NCBI GenBank assembly: GCA_017557885.1 | Contig: JAFYXV010000009.1 | Location: 91,049-151,650 of the forward strand | DNA length: 60,602 nucleotides | DNA from: a bacterium | GTDB taxonomy: Bacteria; Auribacterota; UBA3054 | Direction: 5' to 3' | Shown here: positions 16,359 through 25,600 of the stretch, in pieces | How positions within the stretch are numbered: position 1 is the stretch's first letter | Layout: each line of letters starts with the position of its first letter | Made by a program: the position numbers and the translations under genes | Notes under the pieces: generated by a model | Database searches by the model: none | What the model saw: the letters and a program-made list of their open reading frames with translations, nothing else | What the model was told of the DNA's origin: nothing

Positions 16359-17356
16359 TTATCCTTCTCCTTGTCTATGCCGAAAAGCGTCTGTCCGGGC
16401 CTGGAGCGCAAAGCTTCCGTAAAGGCCCTGATGTTGACGGCCGACCTTTGCACTTCGTTCATGAGATCCTCCACTTCCTCGCTGGTCATGTTGACGAGCA
16501 TGTTGGCGTGCACTATGAGCTTTTGCAGCGAATCGGCGAAAGCCTTGATCTCCTCGGGCGAAATGACTTTCACCATTCTGTTGACGTCTTCCGTAGTGTC
16601 GGTGATGTTTTGCACGATGTTGGATATCGCCTCGTCGCTCAAATTGACCTGCAGCGTGTCGGAGACGTTCCTGAAATTCACGACCGCCTGATTCAGGTTC
16701 GTATAAAGAAGCGCCACATTGTCCCTGGTGACGGAAACTTTCAGGGAAGCTGAGATCTCCCTGATATTCTCCGACGTCACCGTTATGTTGGAGACTAAGG
16801 GCGCAAGATTGTTGTGTCCCAAAACCTTCTGGACGCCGTCCAGAATGTTCGTGATCGACGTGGAGATGGACTTGACGTTGAGGTCGTCCAGGAATTTGGT
16901 CAGCTGGTAGAAAATGTCCTCCGCGGAGACGGTGTGGTACGTGCCCACTACGGGATACTCCGGCTCGAAGGGGAATTTGGTGTTCGGCTTGGGCCTGTCC
17001 CCTATCATTTCGATCTCGAGATATTTTATGCCGGTCAGTAAGTTTCCCGCGATGTGGATGTACATGTTTTCCACTTCGACGCTGAAGCCGCTGTTGGGCG
17101 TGATCTCGAAAAAGATCTCCGCCAGCTCTCCGTCCGGGGCGATCCCGATGTGGGAGACCGATCCCACGGTTATGCCCCTGAACCTTACCGGCGAGCTCAC
17201 GGTGAGCCCCTGGACGCTCTCCCCGAAATAGCAGGAATAAGTCCTCGGGGAACCTCCCCAGGAGATGTGGCTCCAGATCAGGAGCGCCACGATGATGAGT
17301 GCGAATCCGGCGCAGACAAAAACGCCGACTCTGGTCTTGTGAAGTTCTGATGCCAT
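16355..17356 (-). CDS. MlaD/MCE family lipid-transport protein
   Basis: A 333-residue protein with one N-terminal membrane helix (about 8-30), an MCE domain (about 38-125, VQGLTVSSPVRFRGITVGSVSHIGI, the usual 'GL..G.pV.y.G..vG.V' signature) and a long helical tail with repeated hydrophobic heptads (about 150-325). MCE proteins form hexameric rings that carry phospholipids between membranes. Unlike usual mla clusters, no MlaE permease or MlaF ATPase gene is adjacent, so it must use partners encoded elsewhere. Two TATAAT boxes lie just upstream and no ribosome site is evident. Confidence 0.9.
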   Translation of the reverse strand: MASELHKTRVGVFVCAGFALIIVALLIWSHISWGGSPRTYSCYFGESVQGLTVSSPVRFRGITVGSVSHIGIAPDGELAEIFFEITPNSGFSVEVENMYIHIAGNLLTGIKYLEIEMIGDRPKPNTKFPFEPEYPVVGTYHTVSAEDIFYQLTKFLDDLNVKSISTSITNILDGVQKVLGHNNLAPLVSNITVTSENIREISASLKVSVTRDNVALLYTNLNQAVVNFRNVSDTLQVNLSDEAISNIVQNITDTTEDVNRMVKVISPEEIKAFADSLQKLIVHANMLVNMTSEEVEDLMNEVQRSAVNIRAFTEALRSRPGQTLFGIDKEKDK

Positions 17357-17374
17357 GGTAGTAGATTTTTACAG

Positions 17375-17390
17375 ATTATAAAAAATTATA
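17375..17390 (-). promoter_or_regulatory. Tandem -10 boxes upstream of the MCE operon
   Basis: Two TATAAT hexamers on the minus strand (17385-17390 and 17375-17380). Only the upstream one has the TTTG extension. They predict leaders of about 10-22 nt. Confidence 0.5.
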
Positions 17391-17419
17391 ACAAATCCTC
17401 CCATGGCCGGCAAGGCGTT

Positions 17420-18187
17420 TTATTCAAAAAGCGGCAGCTGGTTGTCCGGGCGGCGCTTCCTCGGCGCGCTGTAATTGATCCCGGCTTTCCTGGCCTGGGA
17501 ATGCTGGATCTTCCTCGGGACGCGGTACAATTTGCCGTCTTTTCTGAAGAGCGCTCCGGTCTGCATGAAATAAAAGGACGTGCCCGTCTCCAGGCACTGC
17601 CTTCTCAGATCCAAGACCCAGTCGTAGTCGCAGACCCTAGCCTCCGGCCCCGATTCCCCCGCCGCCGTAAGATGAGTCACGTCATCGGCAAGATATTTCT
17701 CAAGCTCGATCTTTTCCAAAAGCGGAGAGCACACTATCGATCTCGACCTCAGGGGCATCTTAAGATAAACGGGCAGCCTTTTGTCCGCCATGGCCTGGTT
17801 CTCCACGGTGCAGGCCACGCTGACGTTGGGATACCCAAAGTCTCCCCAATCGGATGGCAGGCATTTCTCCATCCTTTCTATTCTTTTGGTGATGAAGAAA
17901 AAGCCAAGGTCGCTCCTTATCTTCATCATCTCCCAGATCTCGGCCCGCCACTTGTCAGCCTCTTCCACGAAAAAGTCCGATGTGAAGCAGGTGTCCAGGA
18001 AAGAGCCCCCCGGGATCTTGTAGCTTCCGTCCCGCGATCTCCGCACCGGCAGATAAAAATCCTTGGTGCGGACGACCACCGAAGCGTCCTTCGATATGGA
18101 CTCGTCCCTGCGGTAAACGTAGCAGTGGGCGCAGCCGGCTGAAATCTTGTGGCAGCCGTGCCAGGGGTTCCAGGTAATGCTTTTCAT
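17420..18187 (-). CDS. DUF5131 (phage Gp37/Gp68) family protein
   Basis: A 255-residue protein beginning MKSITWNPWHGC. It has the DUF5131 signature: a three-cysteine motif C-x6-C-x2-C (HGCHKISAGCAHCY) near the N-terminus, a middle segment FFFITKRIERM, and a C-terminal ESGPEARVCDYDWV stretch. The Cys pattern resembles an Fe-S/radical-SAM-like site, but the family's reaction is not settled. ATG 18187 is chosen over the longer frame. A TATAAT lies exactly 6 nt before it, so a leaderless mRNA is likely. The three-Cys-motif partner often encoded beside such genes is absent. Confidence 0.8.
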   Translation of the reverse strand: MKSITWNPWHGCHKISAGCAHCYVYRRDESISKDASVVVRTKDFYLPVRRSRDGSYKIPGGSFLDTCFTSDFFVEEADKWRAEIWEMMKIRSDLGFFFITKRIERMEKCLPSDWGDFGYPNVSVACTVENQAMADKRLPVYLKMPLRSRSIVCSPLLEKIELEKYLADDVTHLTAAGESGPEARVCDYDWVLDLRRQCLETGTSFYFMQTGALFRKDGKLYRVPRKIQHSQARKAGINYSAPRKRRPDNQLPLFE

Positions 18188-18193
18188 ACCAAT

Positions 18194-18199
18194 ATTATA
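18194..18199 (-). promoter_or_regulatory. -10 box of the DUF5131 gene (leaderless arrangement)
   Basis: TTGGTATAAT on the minus strand, 6 nt before the ATG. This puts the expected first transcribed base on the A of the start codon. Confidence 0.6.
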
Positions 18200-18222
18200 C
18201 CAAGCCCCGCAAACTGTCCCGT

Positions 18223-18251
18223 TTGCCAAAAAAAAACGCTTCTGCTATAAT
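18223..18251 (+). promoter_or_regulatory. Sigma-70-type promoter of pyrRBC
   Basis: TTGCCA (18223-18228), a 17-nt spacer and TATAAT (18246-18251) with a TGC extension. It is the best promoter in the window and lies back-to-back with the DUF5131 promoter. Confidence 0.8.
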
Positions 18252-18276
18252 CAGAAAAATCCTAAGGAATTTGATT

Positions 18277-18795
18277 ATGCTGATCGCTGACAAAGAAAAA
18301 TTCGCCGCCACTCTGTCAAAAATGGCGGACGCTATTTCGACGCTCCCCCAGGAGGAAACGATCCTCGTCGGGATACAGCGCCGCGGCGTTTATCTTTCGA
18401 GAAGGCTCGCAAAGCTTATCGAAGAAAAGACCGGAAAGAAAATCGGCCTGGGCATCCTGGACATCACCTTCTACAGGGACGACCTTAGCAAGATCGCCTT
18501 GAGGCCGGTCGTCCGGAGCACCGATCTTCCGGAAGACATAAACGACAAGATCATCGTGCTGGTCGACGACGTCCTATACACGGGCCGCACCATCAGGGCC
18601 GCTCTCGACGCCCTGGCCGACAACGGCCGGGCGAAGATGATAAAGCTCGCCGTCATGGTGGACCGCGGCTTGAGGGAGCTCCCCATCCAGGCGGATTTCG
18701 TCGGCCTCTCGGTGGAAACGAAAAGCGAGGAGAAAATAAGCGTCAAAACGGAAGAACTTGACGGCGAAGACCTCGTTGAGGTCGTCAAAAAATGA
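18277..18795 (+). CDS. pyrR: Bifunctional pyr regulator / uracil phosphoribosyltransferase PyrR
   Basis: A 172-residue type I phosphoribosyltransferase. The PRPP loop is VLVDDVLYTGRTIRAAL (about 92-108), and the N-terminal segment has ILVGIQRRGVYLSRRLA, as in PyrR. The family binds pyr mRNA leaders with UMP and makes attenuation stronger, and it also has weak uracil phosphoribosyltransferase activity. It heads the pyrR-pyrB-pyrC unit. ATG 18277 has AAGGAA 7 nt upstream, and the ATG-less extension to 18223 is rejected because it overlaps the promoter. A terminator hairpin overlaps its stop codon. Confidence 0.93.
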   Translation: MLIADKEKFAATLSKMADAISTLPQEETILVGIQRRGVYLSRRLAKLIEEKTGKKIGLGILDITFYRDDLSKIALRPVVRSTDLPEDINDKIIVLVDDVLYTGRTIRAALDALADNGRAKMIKLAVMVDRGLRELPIQADFVGLSVETKSEEKISVKTEELDGEDLVEVVKK

Positions 18796-18823
18796 CTTGG
18801 CAAAAAGCCAGGTCATTTTTTTT
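18787..18823 (+). terminator. Intrinsic terminator/attenuator between pyrR and pyrB
   Basis: Stem tgacttggc / gccaggtca flanked by A and T runs, overlapping the pyrR TGA. Just upstream, 18769-18783 forms a perfect 6-bp hairpin GACCTC-GTT-GAGGTC. Its GACCT could instead pair with AGGTC (18810-18814) in the terminator arm, a possible alternative fold. Confidence 0.7.
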
Positions 18824-18850
18824 GCAGGAAAATAAAATTAAGGAGCATAT

Positions 18851-19792
18851 ATGCCATGGACTAAAAAAGATCTCCTGGGGCTTGAGAACCTGAGCGCCGA
18901 AGAGATCACCATCATCCTGGACACGGCCAAGGCCTTCTCCCAGATCGCCACCCGCTCGATCAAGAAAGTGCCGGCCCTTCAGGGCAAAACCGTAGTCAAC
19001 CTCTTCTTCGAACCCTCCACCAGGACCAGGGTGTCCTTCGAAGTGGCGGAAAAAAGGCTTTCCGCCGACATCGTCAACGTCAACATCGCCGCCTCCAGCG
19101 TCACCAAGGGCGAGACGCTTCTGGACACGGTGAAAAACCTCTGCGCCTACCGTATCGACGCCATCGTGGTGAGGCACTCCTGCGCCGGCGTCCCCCACTA
19201 CCTGGCGGAAAACATCGAGCCCAGTATCGTCAACGCCGGCGACGGCATGCACGAGCATCCCACGCAGGCCCTGCTTGACATCTACACCCTGAGGGAAAAA
19301 TTCGGCGACCTCAAAGGGCTGAAAGTCGCGATCGTTGGCGACATCAGCCACAGTAGAGTCGCCAGATCAAACATCTGGGGCTTGCAGAAGCTGGGCGCCA
19401 AGGTGACGGTGGTCGGGCCATCAACACTCATGCCCAGGGAAATTGAAAAGATGGGCGACGGCGTGGAAGTCTCCTACGACCTCCCGGCCACGCTCAAAAA
19501 AGTGGACGCCGTCAACATGCTGAGGATACAGCGGGAACGCGAACAGCAGGTGCAGTTCCCGAGCCTGAGGGAATACGCCCGCTACTTCGGGCTTAGCACC
19601 AAGCTGATAAACCAGACTCCGGAAAGCCTCATAGTCATGCACCCGGGGCCCATCAACCGCGGCGTGGAATTATCCGGCACCGTGGCGGACGGCCCGAGAA
19701 GCGTCATCCTTCAGCAGGTCACCAACGGATTGGCGGTCAGGATGGCCGTCCTCTTCCTGGTGACCGGCGGCACCCAGATCAGCGAGGAATAA
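18851..19792 (+). CDS. pyrB: Aspartate carbamoyltransferase catalytic subunit
   Basis: A 313-residue enzyme joining carbamoyl phosphate and aspartate, the first committed step of pyrimidine synthesis. The carbamoyl-phosphate motif FEPSTRTRVSFE (about 54-65) and HEHPTQALLDIYTL (about 134-147) are intact, as is the C-terminal HPGPINRGVE. Length fits the PyrB family. AAGGAG precedes the ATG. It lies 55 nt after pyrR across a terminator hairpin and 4 nt before pyrC. No regulatory subunit PyrI gene is adjacent. Confidence 0.97.
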   Translation: MPWTKKDLLGLENLSAEEITIILDTAKAFSQIATRSIKKVPALQGKTVVNLFFEPSTRTRVSFEVAEKRLSADIVNVNIAASSVTKGETLLDTVKNLCAYRIDAIVVRHSCAGVPHYLAENIEPSIVNAGDGMHEHPTQALLDIYTLREKFGDLKGLKVAIVGDISHSRVARSNIWGLQKLGAKVTVVGPSTLMPREIEKMGDGVEVSYDLPATLKKVDAVNMLRIQREREQQVQFPSLREYARYFGLSTKLINQTPESLIVMHPGPINRGVELSGTVADGPRSVILQQVTNGLAVRMAVLFLVTGGTQISEE

Positions 19793-19796
19793 AATT

Positions 19797-21077
19797 ATGA
19801 AAACTTTGATAATAAACGGAACTATAGTGGATCCCAGCCAGCAGCTTGAAGGCAAGGGCTGGCTTTTATTTGAAGACGACAAGATAAAGGAATGCGCTTT
19901 GGGCGAAGCGCCCAAAAAAGCTGAAGACGTCAATGTGATCGACGCCAAGGGCGCCTATGTGACGCCAGGCTTCATCGATCTGCACGTGCACTTGAGGGAA
20001 CCGGGCCAGGAGAGCAAGGAGACCATTGAATCCGGCAGCAACGCGGCCGTGGCCGGCGGCTTCTCAACAATTGTCTGCATGCCCAACACCATCCCGCCCA
20101 TCGACCACGTGTCGCTGGTAAAATTCATTCTTCTGGAAGGCAAGCGAGTGGGCAAAGCCAACGTTCTGCCCACCGGCACCATCTCCAAAGGAAGGTTGGG
20201 CGAAGAATTATCCGAGATCGGCGAGATGTACAAAGCCGGCATCGTGGCCATCACCGACGACGGCAGCCCGGTCATGAACTCCTTTCTGATGTCCCGCGCC
20301 TCGGAATACGCCAAGATGTTCGACCTTCTGGTCATGGACCACTGCGAGGACATCAACTTCAAGGGCTCCATGAACGAGGGCTTCTACTCCACCAAACTGG
20401 GATTAAGGGGCACGCCCTCCATTTCCGAAGAGATCATGCTGATGCGCGACATCATGGTCGCGGGCTACACCGGCGGCAGGATCCATCTGCAGCATGTCTC
20501 CACGGGGCTGGGCATCTACATGGTGAGAGACGCCAAGAAGCGCGGCGTAAAGGTTACCTGTGAAGTAACGCCGCACCACATGTCGCTGACCGACGCTGAT
20601 CTTCAAACTTACGATACCAACTTCAAGATGAGCCCTCCCTTGAGAACGGAAGAAGACCGCAAAAAACTCATTGAAGGCCTTATGGACGGAACGGTGGACT
20701 GCATCGCCACCGACCACGCCCCGCATACCTACACCAACAAGGACGTGGAGTTCGACAACGCCCCCAACGGCATCATAGGCATGGAAACGGCGCTTCCCGT
20801 CTCCTACACCACGTTGGTCAAGGAAAACAAAATGCCTGTGATGCGCCTAGTGGAGCTTATGTCCACCAACCCTGCAAAGATACTAAGGCTCCCATCGAAA
20901 GGCACCTTAAAAGCGGGCTCAGACGCCGACGTGACCGTCTGGAGCGCCGACACGGAATACAAGATCAACACCGCCACCTTCAAATCGAGAGCCCGCAACT
21001 GCCCCTTCCAGGGAAAGTCGGTCTTCGGCCGGGTGGAGATGACCATCGTGGGCGGCGACGTGAAATTCAAAAGATGA
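19797..21077 (+). CDS. pyrC: Dihydroorotase, type I
   Basis: A 426-residue amidohydrolase closing carbamoyl-aspartate to dihydroorotate. Metal-binding signatures are FIDLHVHLREPGQESKE (about 60-76), MDHCED, the HLQHVST histidine, TPHHMSLTD and the late Asp in CIATDHAPHT. The type I length (about 425) and the pairing with pyrB, 4 nt upstream, are typical of bacteria where both may form a complex. A strong terminator follows. Confidence 0.97.
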   Translation: MKTLIINGTIVDPSQQLEGKGWLLFEDDKIKECALGEAPKKAEDVNVIDAKGAYVTPGFIDLHVHLREPGQESKETIESGSNAAVAGGFSTIVCMPNTIPPIDHVSLVKFILLEGKRVGKANVLPTGTISKGRLGEELSEIGEMYKAGIVAITDDGSPVMNSFLMSRASEYAKMFDLLVMDHCEDINFKGSMNEGFYSTKLGLRGTPSISEEIMLMRDIMVAGYTGGRIHLQHVSTGLGIYMVRDAKKRGVKVTCEVTPHHMSLTDADLQTYDTNFKMSPPLRTEEDRKKLIEGLMDGTVDCIATDHAPHTYTNKDVEFDNAPNGIIGMETALPVSYTTLVKENKMPVMRLVELMSTNPAKILRLPSKGTLKAGSDADVTVWSADTEYKINTATFKSRARNCPFQGKSVFGRVEMTIVGGDVKFKR

Positions 21078-21103
21078 TCCGTCCAGCAAGCGTAAGAGCA
21101 AAC

Positions 21104-21138
21104 AAAAAGCGCGCCACCGAAAGAGGCGCGCTTTTTTT
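21104..21138. terminator. Bidirectional terminator (GCGCGCC palindrome)
   Basis: A 12-bp stem aaaaagcgcgcc / ggcgcgcttttt with a 9-nt loop and T-runs on both strands, between the convergent pyrC and peptidase genes. Confidence 0.9.
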
Positions 21139-21156
21139 CTGCCATTGTCGGAAATC

Positions 21157-21984
21157 TTAATCCGCAAGGATCGCCTTCAGCGCGGCGCAATATTTGGCCA
21201 GGGAATCCTTCCTGGCCAGAACGCCCGCGTTGCTGTGCATGCTCCCTTTCACCGGAAGGCAAAGGCTGAAGCAAGGCACGCCTGTTTCGTCATATTTCCA
21301 AGACTCGTCCTCATCCGCCTCTTCAGAGGCGACCAGCTCAGGAGGCACATAGGCCGGAACGTCATTGAGATCTTCCGGCACGAAACGCCACTTTGCGTTC
21401 AGCAGCTTAACTTTTTCAATTACGCGGCGTCCCTGGATTCCCTGCCAGAAATTGTTCTCCACCGTAAAGTCAGCGCCCTCATCCCAACCCGTGTACGTCA
21501 CGTCCAGGACAACAGCCATCTCAACGGTCAGCCCAATCAAGCGCAGGTATTCGACAGTTTCCAATGCGCCTTCAGAGTTCCGTTCCTCGTCGCCGGTGAA
21601 AGCAACAAGGACATTGTCCGGGAGCGAACCTTCCAGCATCAAGGAGAGGATCGCGGCGTTGGTGGCCGCGTTGTCAAAGGTGCCCTTGAGAAAGCCGTTG
21701 CCAATGTCCTCGCAGAAACACTTCGTAATGTTTGCTTCGCAGTCCGCGTGGGTTGAGACGAGAAGGACAGGCCCCTTGATCTCTTCAATGGGGTGCGCCG
21801 CATAGAGATGAAAAAGCCCATCCCTGTTGACCAGCCAATAAGGGCTGCCGGAAAGGACCTGCCGGATCTCGTCGAGCCGGTCGGTCACGGTGAATTTCTC
21901 ACCGTCGTCGCGGCACAGCCGCATAATTCTTTTCAACACGGACAAAACCCTCGGTTCCTGAAAATCGCTTGCGGTGTCTTTCAT
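21157..21984 (-). CDS. M20/M28/M42-like metallopeptidase-fold protein
   Basis: A 275-residue protein with the layout of co-catalytic zinc peptidases: VLLVSTHADCE (first His/Asp), GTFDNAATNAAI (bridging Asp, like the ALDN motif of M42), AFTGDEERNSEGA (Glu-Glu pair), VLDVT (Asp) and SMHSNAG (last His). It is smaller than most M42 enzymes (about 340) and lacks a clear dimerisation or PDZ insert. It is probably an aminopeptidase or deacylase and the substrate is unknown. No signal peptide is seen. It lies 54 nt downstream of a lipoprotein gene, with a hairpin at 22007-22024 between them. Confidence 0.7.
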   Translation of the reverse strand: MKDTASDFQEPRVLSVLKRIMRLCRDDGEKFTVTDRLDEIRQVLSGSPYWLVNRDGLFHLYAAHPIEEIKGPVLLVSTHADCEANITKCFCEDIGNGFLKGTFDNAATNAAILSLMLEGSLPDNVLVAFTGDEERNSEGALETVEYLRLIGLTVEMAVVLDVTYTGWDEGADFTVENNFWQGIQGRRVIEKVKLLNAKWRFVPEDLNDVPAYVPPELVASEEADEDESWKYDETGVPCFSLCLPVKGSMHSNAGVLARKDSLAKYCAALKAILAD

Positions 21985-22006
21985 AGAAAATTTTTGGTAT
22001 GTTGCG

Positions 22007-22024
22007 GAGCGCTAACTTGCGCTC
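22007..22024. other. Intergenic hairpin
   Basis: A perfect 6-bp stem GAGCGC / GCGCTC with a 6-nt loop, between the lipoprotein and peptidase genes. No T-run follows on the minus strand, so it is more likely an mRNA processing or stabilising element than a terminator. Confidence 0.4.
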
Positions 22025-22038
22025 AAATCAAAACTTCG

Positions 22039-22566
22039 TCAGTTGACCGGAACGGCGACCGGCGGGGCCGTGCGCCGCTTGAAGAAGGCCGCGCAGTAGC
22101 GGTACATGTTCACGAACTTCTGAACGTACCTGGTCTCGGTGGATTCTATGACCGTCTTGGTCTTTTTGCCGTTGGAATGATAGGTGGTGATCTTCTCCTC
22201 CCTGGGCACGTCCTCTTCGTAGCTCTGGTCCTCGGTGTGGGAATAAGCGGTCCAGTAAAGGGCTACGTCGGCGCAGACGTTGGTGGCCTGCGCCCTGACG
22301 TAGGCACAGCTGTCGCGCATATACTGATCGTTGTCGTAAAACTCCGAGCGGCCGATGAGCTCATAGCCGCTGGCCAGATACTGGCTGACCGAGGCCTGGG
22401 CCGCCTCCGGGGCGCAGCTTGTCACCACCGGATTGGGGTTCCTCTCAGAGGGGGAAACGAAAACATAGGACGTATAGCTGTCGGCGTAAGGATTCGCGCA
22501 GCCAATGAGGAGCAGCTGGCTTGCCGCCAAAACAAACGCGAAGATAAGAAATGATCCGAACTTCAT
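22039..22566 (-). CDS. Lipoprotein of unknown function
   Basis: A 175-residue protein with a hydrophobic signal peptide and a lipobox LLIGC (Cys23). The mature part is rich in Tyr, Ser and Cys. It contains ASVSQYLASGYELIGRSEFYDN and ends with a Tyr/Arg-rich AAFFKRRTAPPVAVPVN tail. A similar 'sqylasGYeliGrs.F' layout is known in uncharacterised lipoproteins, but no function can be given. It has its own promoter (TTTGTTATAAT) and AAGG before the ATG. Confidence 0.75.
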   Translation of the reverse strand: MKFGSFLIFAFVLAASQLLLIGCANPYADSYTSYVFVSPSERNPNPVVTSCAPEAAQASVSQYLASGYELIGRSEFYDNDQYMRDSCAYVRAQATNVCADVALYWTAYSHTEDQSYEEDVPREEKITTYHSNGKKTKTVIESTETRYVQKFVNMYRYCAAFFKRRTAPPVAVPVN

Positions 22567-22602
22567 AAGAGCCTTGCGGTAAGATCGTTGGTTAACGTTT
22601 CC

Positions 22603-22608
22603 ATTATA
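22603..22608 (-). promoter_or_regulatory. Extended -10 promoter of the lipoprotein gene
   Basis: TTTGTTATAAT on the minus strand, giving a leader of about 30 nt. Confidence 0.6.
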
Positions 22609-22612
22609 ACAA

Positions 22613-22643
22613 AAAAAGCGCGCCCTTTGGGGGCGCGCTTTTT
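22613..22643. terminator. Terminator (GCGCGCCC palindrome)
   Basis: A 13-bp stem aaaaagcgcgccc / gggcgcgcttttt with a 5-nt loop. It terminates the PEP-CTERM gene ending at 22661. Confidence 0.9.
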
Positions 22644-22660
22644 CATTTCGCTAACAAAGG

Positions 22661-25600
22661 TCAGCGTTCCTTGCGCAGCGCGCAGAGAAGCAGAGCCACA
22701 AGAGCCAATCCCACGAAGGGTTCGGGAATGAAAGCCCAGCCCACGTAGCGTTCGCCGTACTGCGTCTCGGGATCAGTCTTGAACCAGGTGTTGGCGACGA
22801 AATTCGGCACTTCGTTGGTGTAGTCCGTGAAATCGATCTGTTGCCATATGTCGTCCAGTTCATAGGTCACGCCGATATCATAGTACTCGGCGCCGCCGGG
22901 ACCGCCGATATCGTAGAACTGGTTGTACTGTGAGAGCACCGCGTAATCGTCGTGCCCGTTCAGGATAATCGCTTCGCCGGTAATGAAGGCGCAGGCCCAT
23001 TTCGGTTCATGCTCGAAATCCTGATCCGGGATCTCGGCGAAGATGTTCGAGGTGCAGACCTGAGCTGCGCCATACCAATTGTCGGAGAAGTTGGAGCTGA
23101 TGGCGGTGCAGTAGCCGCCGTCGCAGTGCTGCTTCGTGAAGGTATTGGCGGTGATATAGACGTAGTTGGTGTTCGCCTTGTTGTCACGTTCGGGATATCC
23201 GTTGTGATAGATGCCTCTGGTAAAGCCCTGGAACAGGTTGTTGTTGATGGTGAGGCAATCCTTGTCGATAAGGCCGTTGTAGGTGATGCCGCAGTACCAG
23301 AAATGCTCCCAGTTGGTGACCTGGTTGGTGGTCACGTCATAGCATTCGCCGTCGAACATGCCGTAGAAATAGTTGTTGTCGATCTGGACGCCATTGGCGC
23401 CGTTGATGCCGATCAGCTCAGTCATGTTGGGCAAACTGGCGCCCACGCCGGTGGTGACGATGTTGGTGTCGGGCTTGGAACCGTCAAGGATGAAGTTGCT
23501 GAAGCGGACATGGTCCACGTTCTCCATCTTGATGAAGGGCGTGTCGTCCCAGACGTCGCCGCCGGTGCCCTTGTGCCACTTTTTGTCGCCGGGAGTAAGG
23601 AGCGGACGGTCGATCTCATTAACGAACTGGTCGAAAATGGCTACCGGCTTGTCGGTAGTCTCGCCTTTCACCCACAGGTAGGACTTCTTGGAGAGATCCA
23701 AGGTCCAATCCGTGGCGCTCTGAGAGTCGCCGGAATAGACCGCCACAGCAACGGACAGCGTGATCGGGCCTTCCTCCGCGGAGCCGCTGGGCACAGCTTC
23801 AAAAGCGTAGGCCATGGTCTTCCAGGCAGTCTCGGGAGAAGTGCCTTCGTTGTCGTCGTTGCCTTCGGGGCTCACGTAGTAGGTGTTGGCGTAGTTGCTG
23901 ACCGTGAAGGTCTCGCTGCTGCCGTCGTAGGAATTGTAAGCCATCGTGTAAACGACCTTGCCGGGGCGCGGGCATTCCTCGCCGATGCTGTAGTAGAAAG
24001 TCGTCGTCGTGCCGGCAGAGATCTCGCCCTTGGCCGGGCTGATGGTGGCGCCTTCCGTGTCGCTGGTGAACTCATAGACCAGACTGACGCTGCCTTCGTT
24101 GGTCACGTCAAAGGATTTGGTCGTGGCCTTCAACGTTATGTCCTTCGTCTTGCTGAAGACCGCGATCGGCCTCGGCGAATCTGCGGAGACGTTGATGGCG
24201 ATGGACTGTTCGCCCCAGGAAAGGGTGACCTGGCCGCTGACCGGGCCCTGAACTTTCGTGCGGTCGATATTGAGCGTTTTCTTGATTTCGGCGTTGGACG
24301 GGACAGTCACAGTCTCGTCAATAGCAAGCCATTCTTCCGTGCACTTGACGCTGATTTCCAGGTCATGAGCGGAAACGTTGTAAAGGCTGACTTCCACGCT
24401 TTCCTCCGTCTGGCCGAAATCAACGGTGGAGGGGGAAACATAGAGGTCCTGGGTGGGCATCTCGCCGATCCAGAGACGGCTGCCGGCCACGTTCTTGCCG
24501 GTCACCGGGTCGTTGCTCATCATGGAGCCGCCGAACAAAAGTTTGCCGTCTTCGGTTACGGCGCAAGCCGCATGATAGGCGGCCACGGGCAGCTTGGTGG
24601 AATGGACCACGACAGATCTCAAAACGGTGTTGACGATCTGGAAGGTGTCCAAGGGAACCAGATTGCCGGCTTCATCTTTGGTGCGGCCGCCAATGGCGTA
24701 GATGACGCCGTTATAGCTGACAACAGCCGGATCGCGCACCGGGATCTGCAGTTCCAGATCGCTGTCAACGAGCTCATACTTGTTGGTGGCGGTCTCCATG
24801 ACACGGATCTTGGTGGAGACGGAACTGTCGCCCAAAATGTAGATCTTGGAGCCCCAGGTGGAGATGCCGAAATACATCAGGTTGTCGGGATAAACTTTTT
24901 CATAAGCACGCCATTCGTCAGACTTGGTGTTGTAGGTCTGCATGCACATACCGTTGTCGCCCCAGAATCCGCCGCCCAAAACATAGGCGATGCCGTCGAT
25001 GCAGACCGCGCCGCCGCCGTACTGGGCCACATAGCCGCCGTTGTCGAAACCGGTAGCGCCGGAAGAGCCGGTCCAGGCGCCGTAGGGGCTGTCTGGATCG
25101 TTGTTAGGCTTTCTGCTGGGATTGTAGATGCTGAAGGTGCCGTCCCAGGAGGGATAGCCGCCGTGCATGAAGAAACTGGGCGTTCCCGATTCGTCGAAGT
25201 CCCAAAGGAAAGCCTGGTTGGCGCCGCAATAGACGCCGTCGCCGGCAACCGCTTCCTGGACCACCCATTCGTCGTCGGAAATGCGGGCGCCGCATTTGCC
25301 GGCTTCCATATTGACGTAGGTCGGAGGTCCGCTGCCGTCCCATTTGGAGGAATCCCAGGTGTCAGATGCCACGTCGTAGATGCTGAATTGGACGCTGCGG
25401 TTGTAGGAGAAAGCCTCGCCGAAGGTGTTGCTGGGCCAGCTGTAGCCGGGGTCGTTAAGATCGCCGCTGCCTTTGGTGCCGTCTTTCTTGTAGTTAACCC
25501 AGTCTTTCATGTTGGAAAAATACAGACCGAGACCGGAGAGGCCGATGTTGCAGCACTGACCGGAAGCGATCATGTATTTGCCGTTAAGGTAAGCGCCGGC

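Noticed and set aside
17420-18187. The DUF5131 gene as part of a phage island
   Set aside because: The family name comes from phage, but its neighbours are housekeeping genes and base composition is the same as around it.
22007-22024. The hairpin between the lipoprotein and peptidase genes as a terminator
   Set aside because: No T-run follows on the minus strand, so it was listed only as a hairpin.
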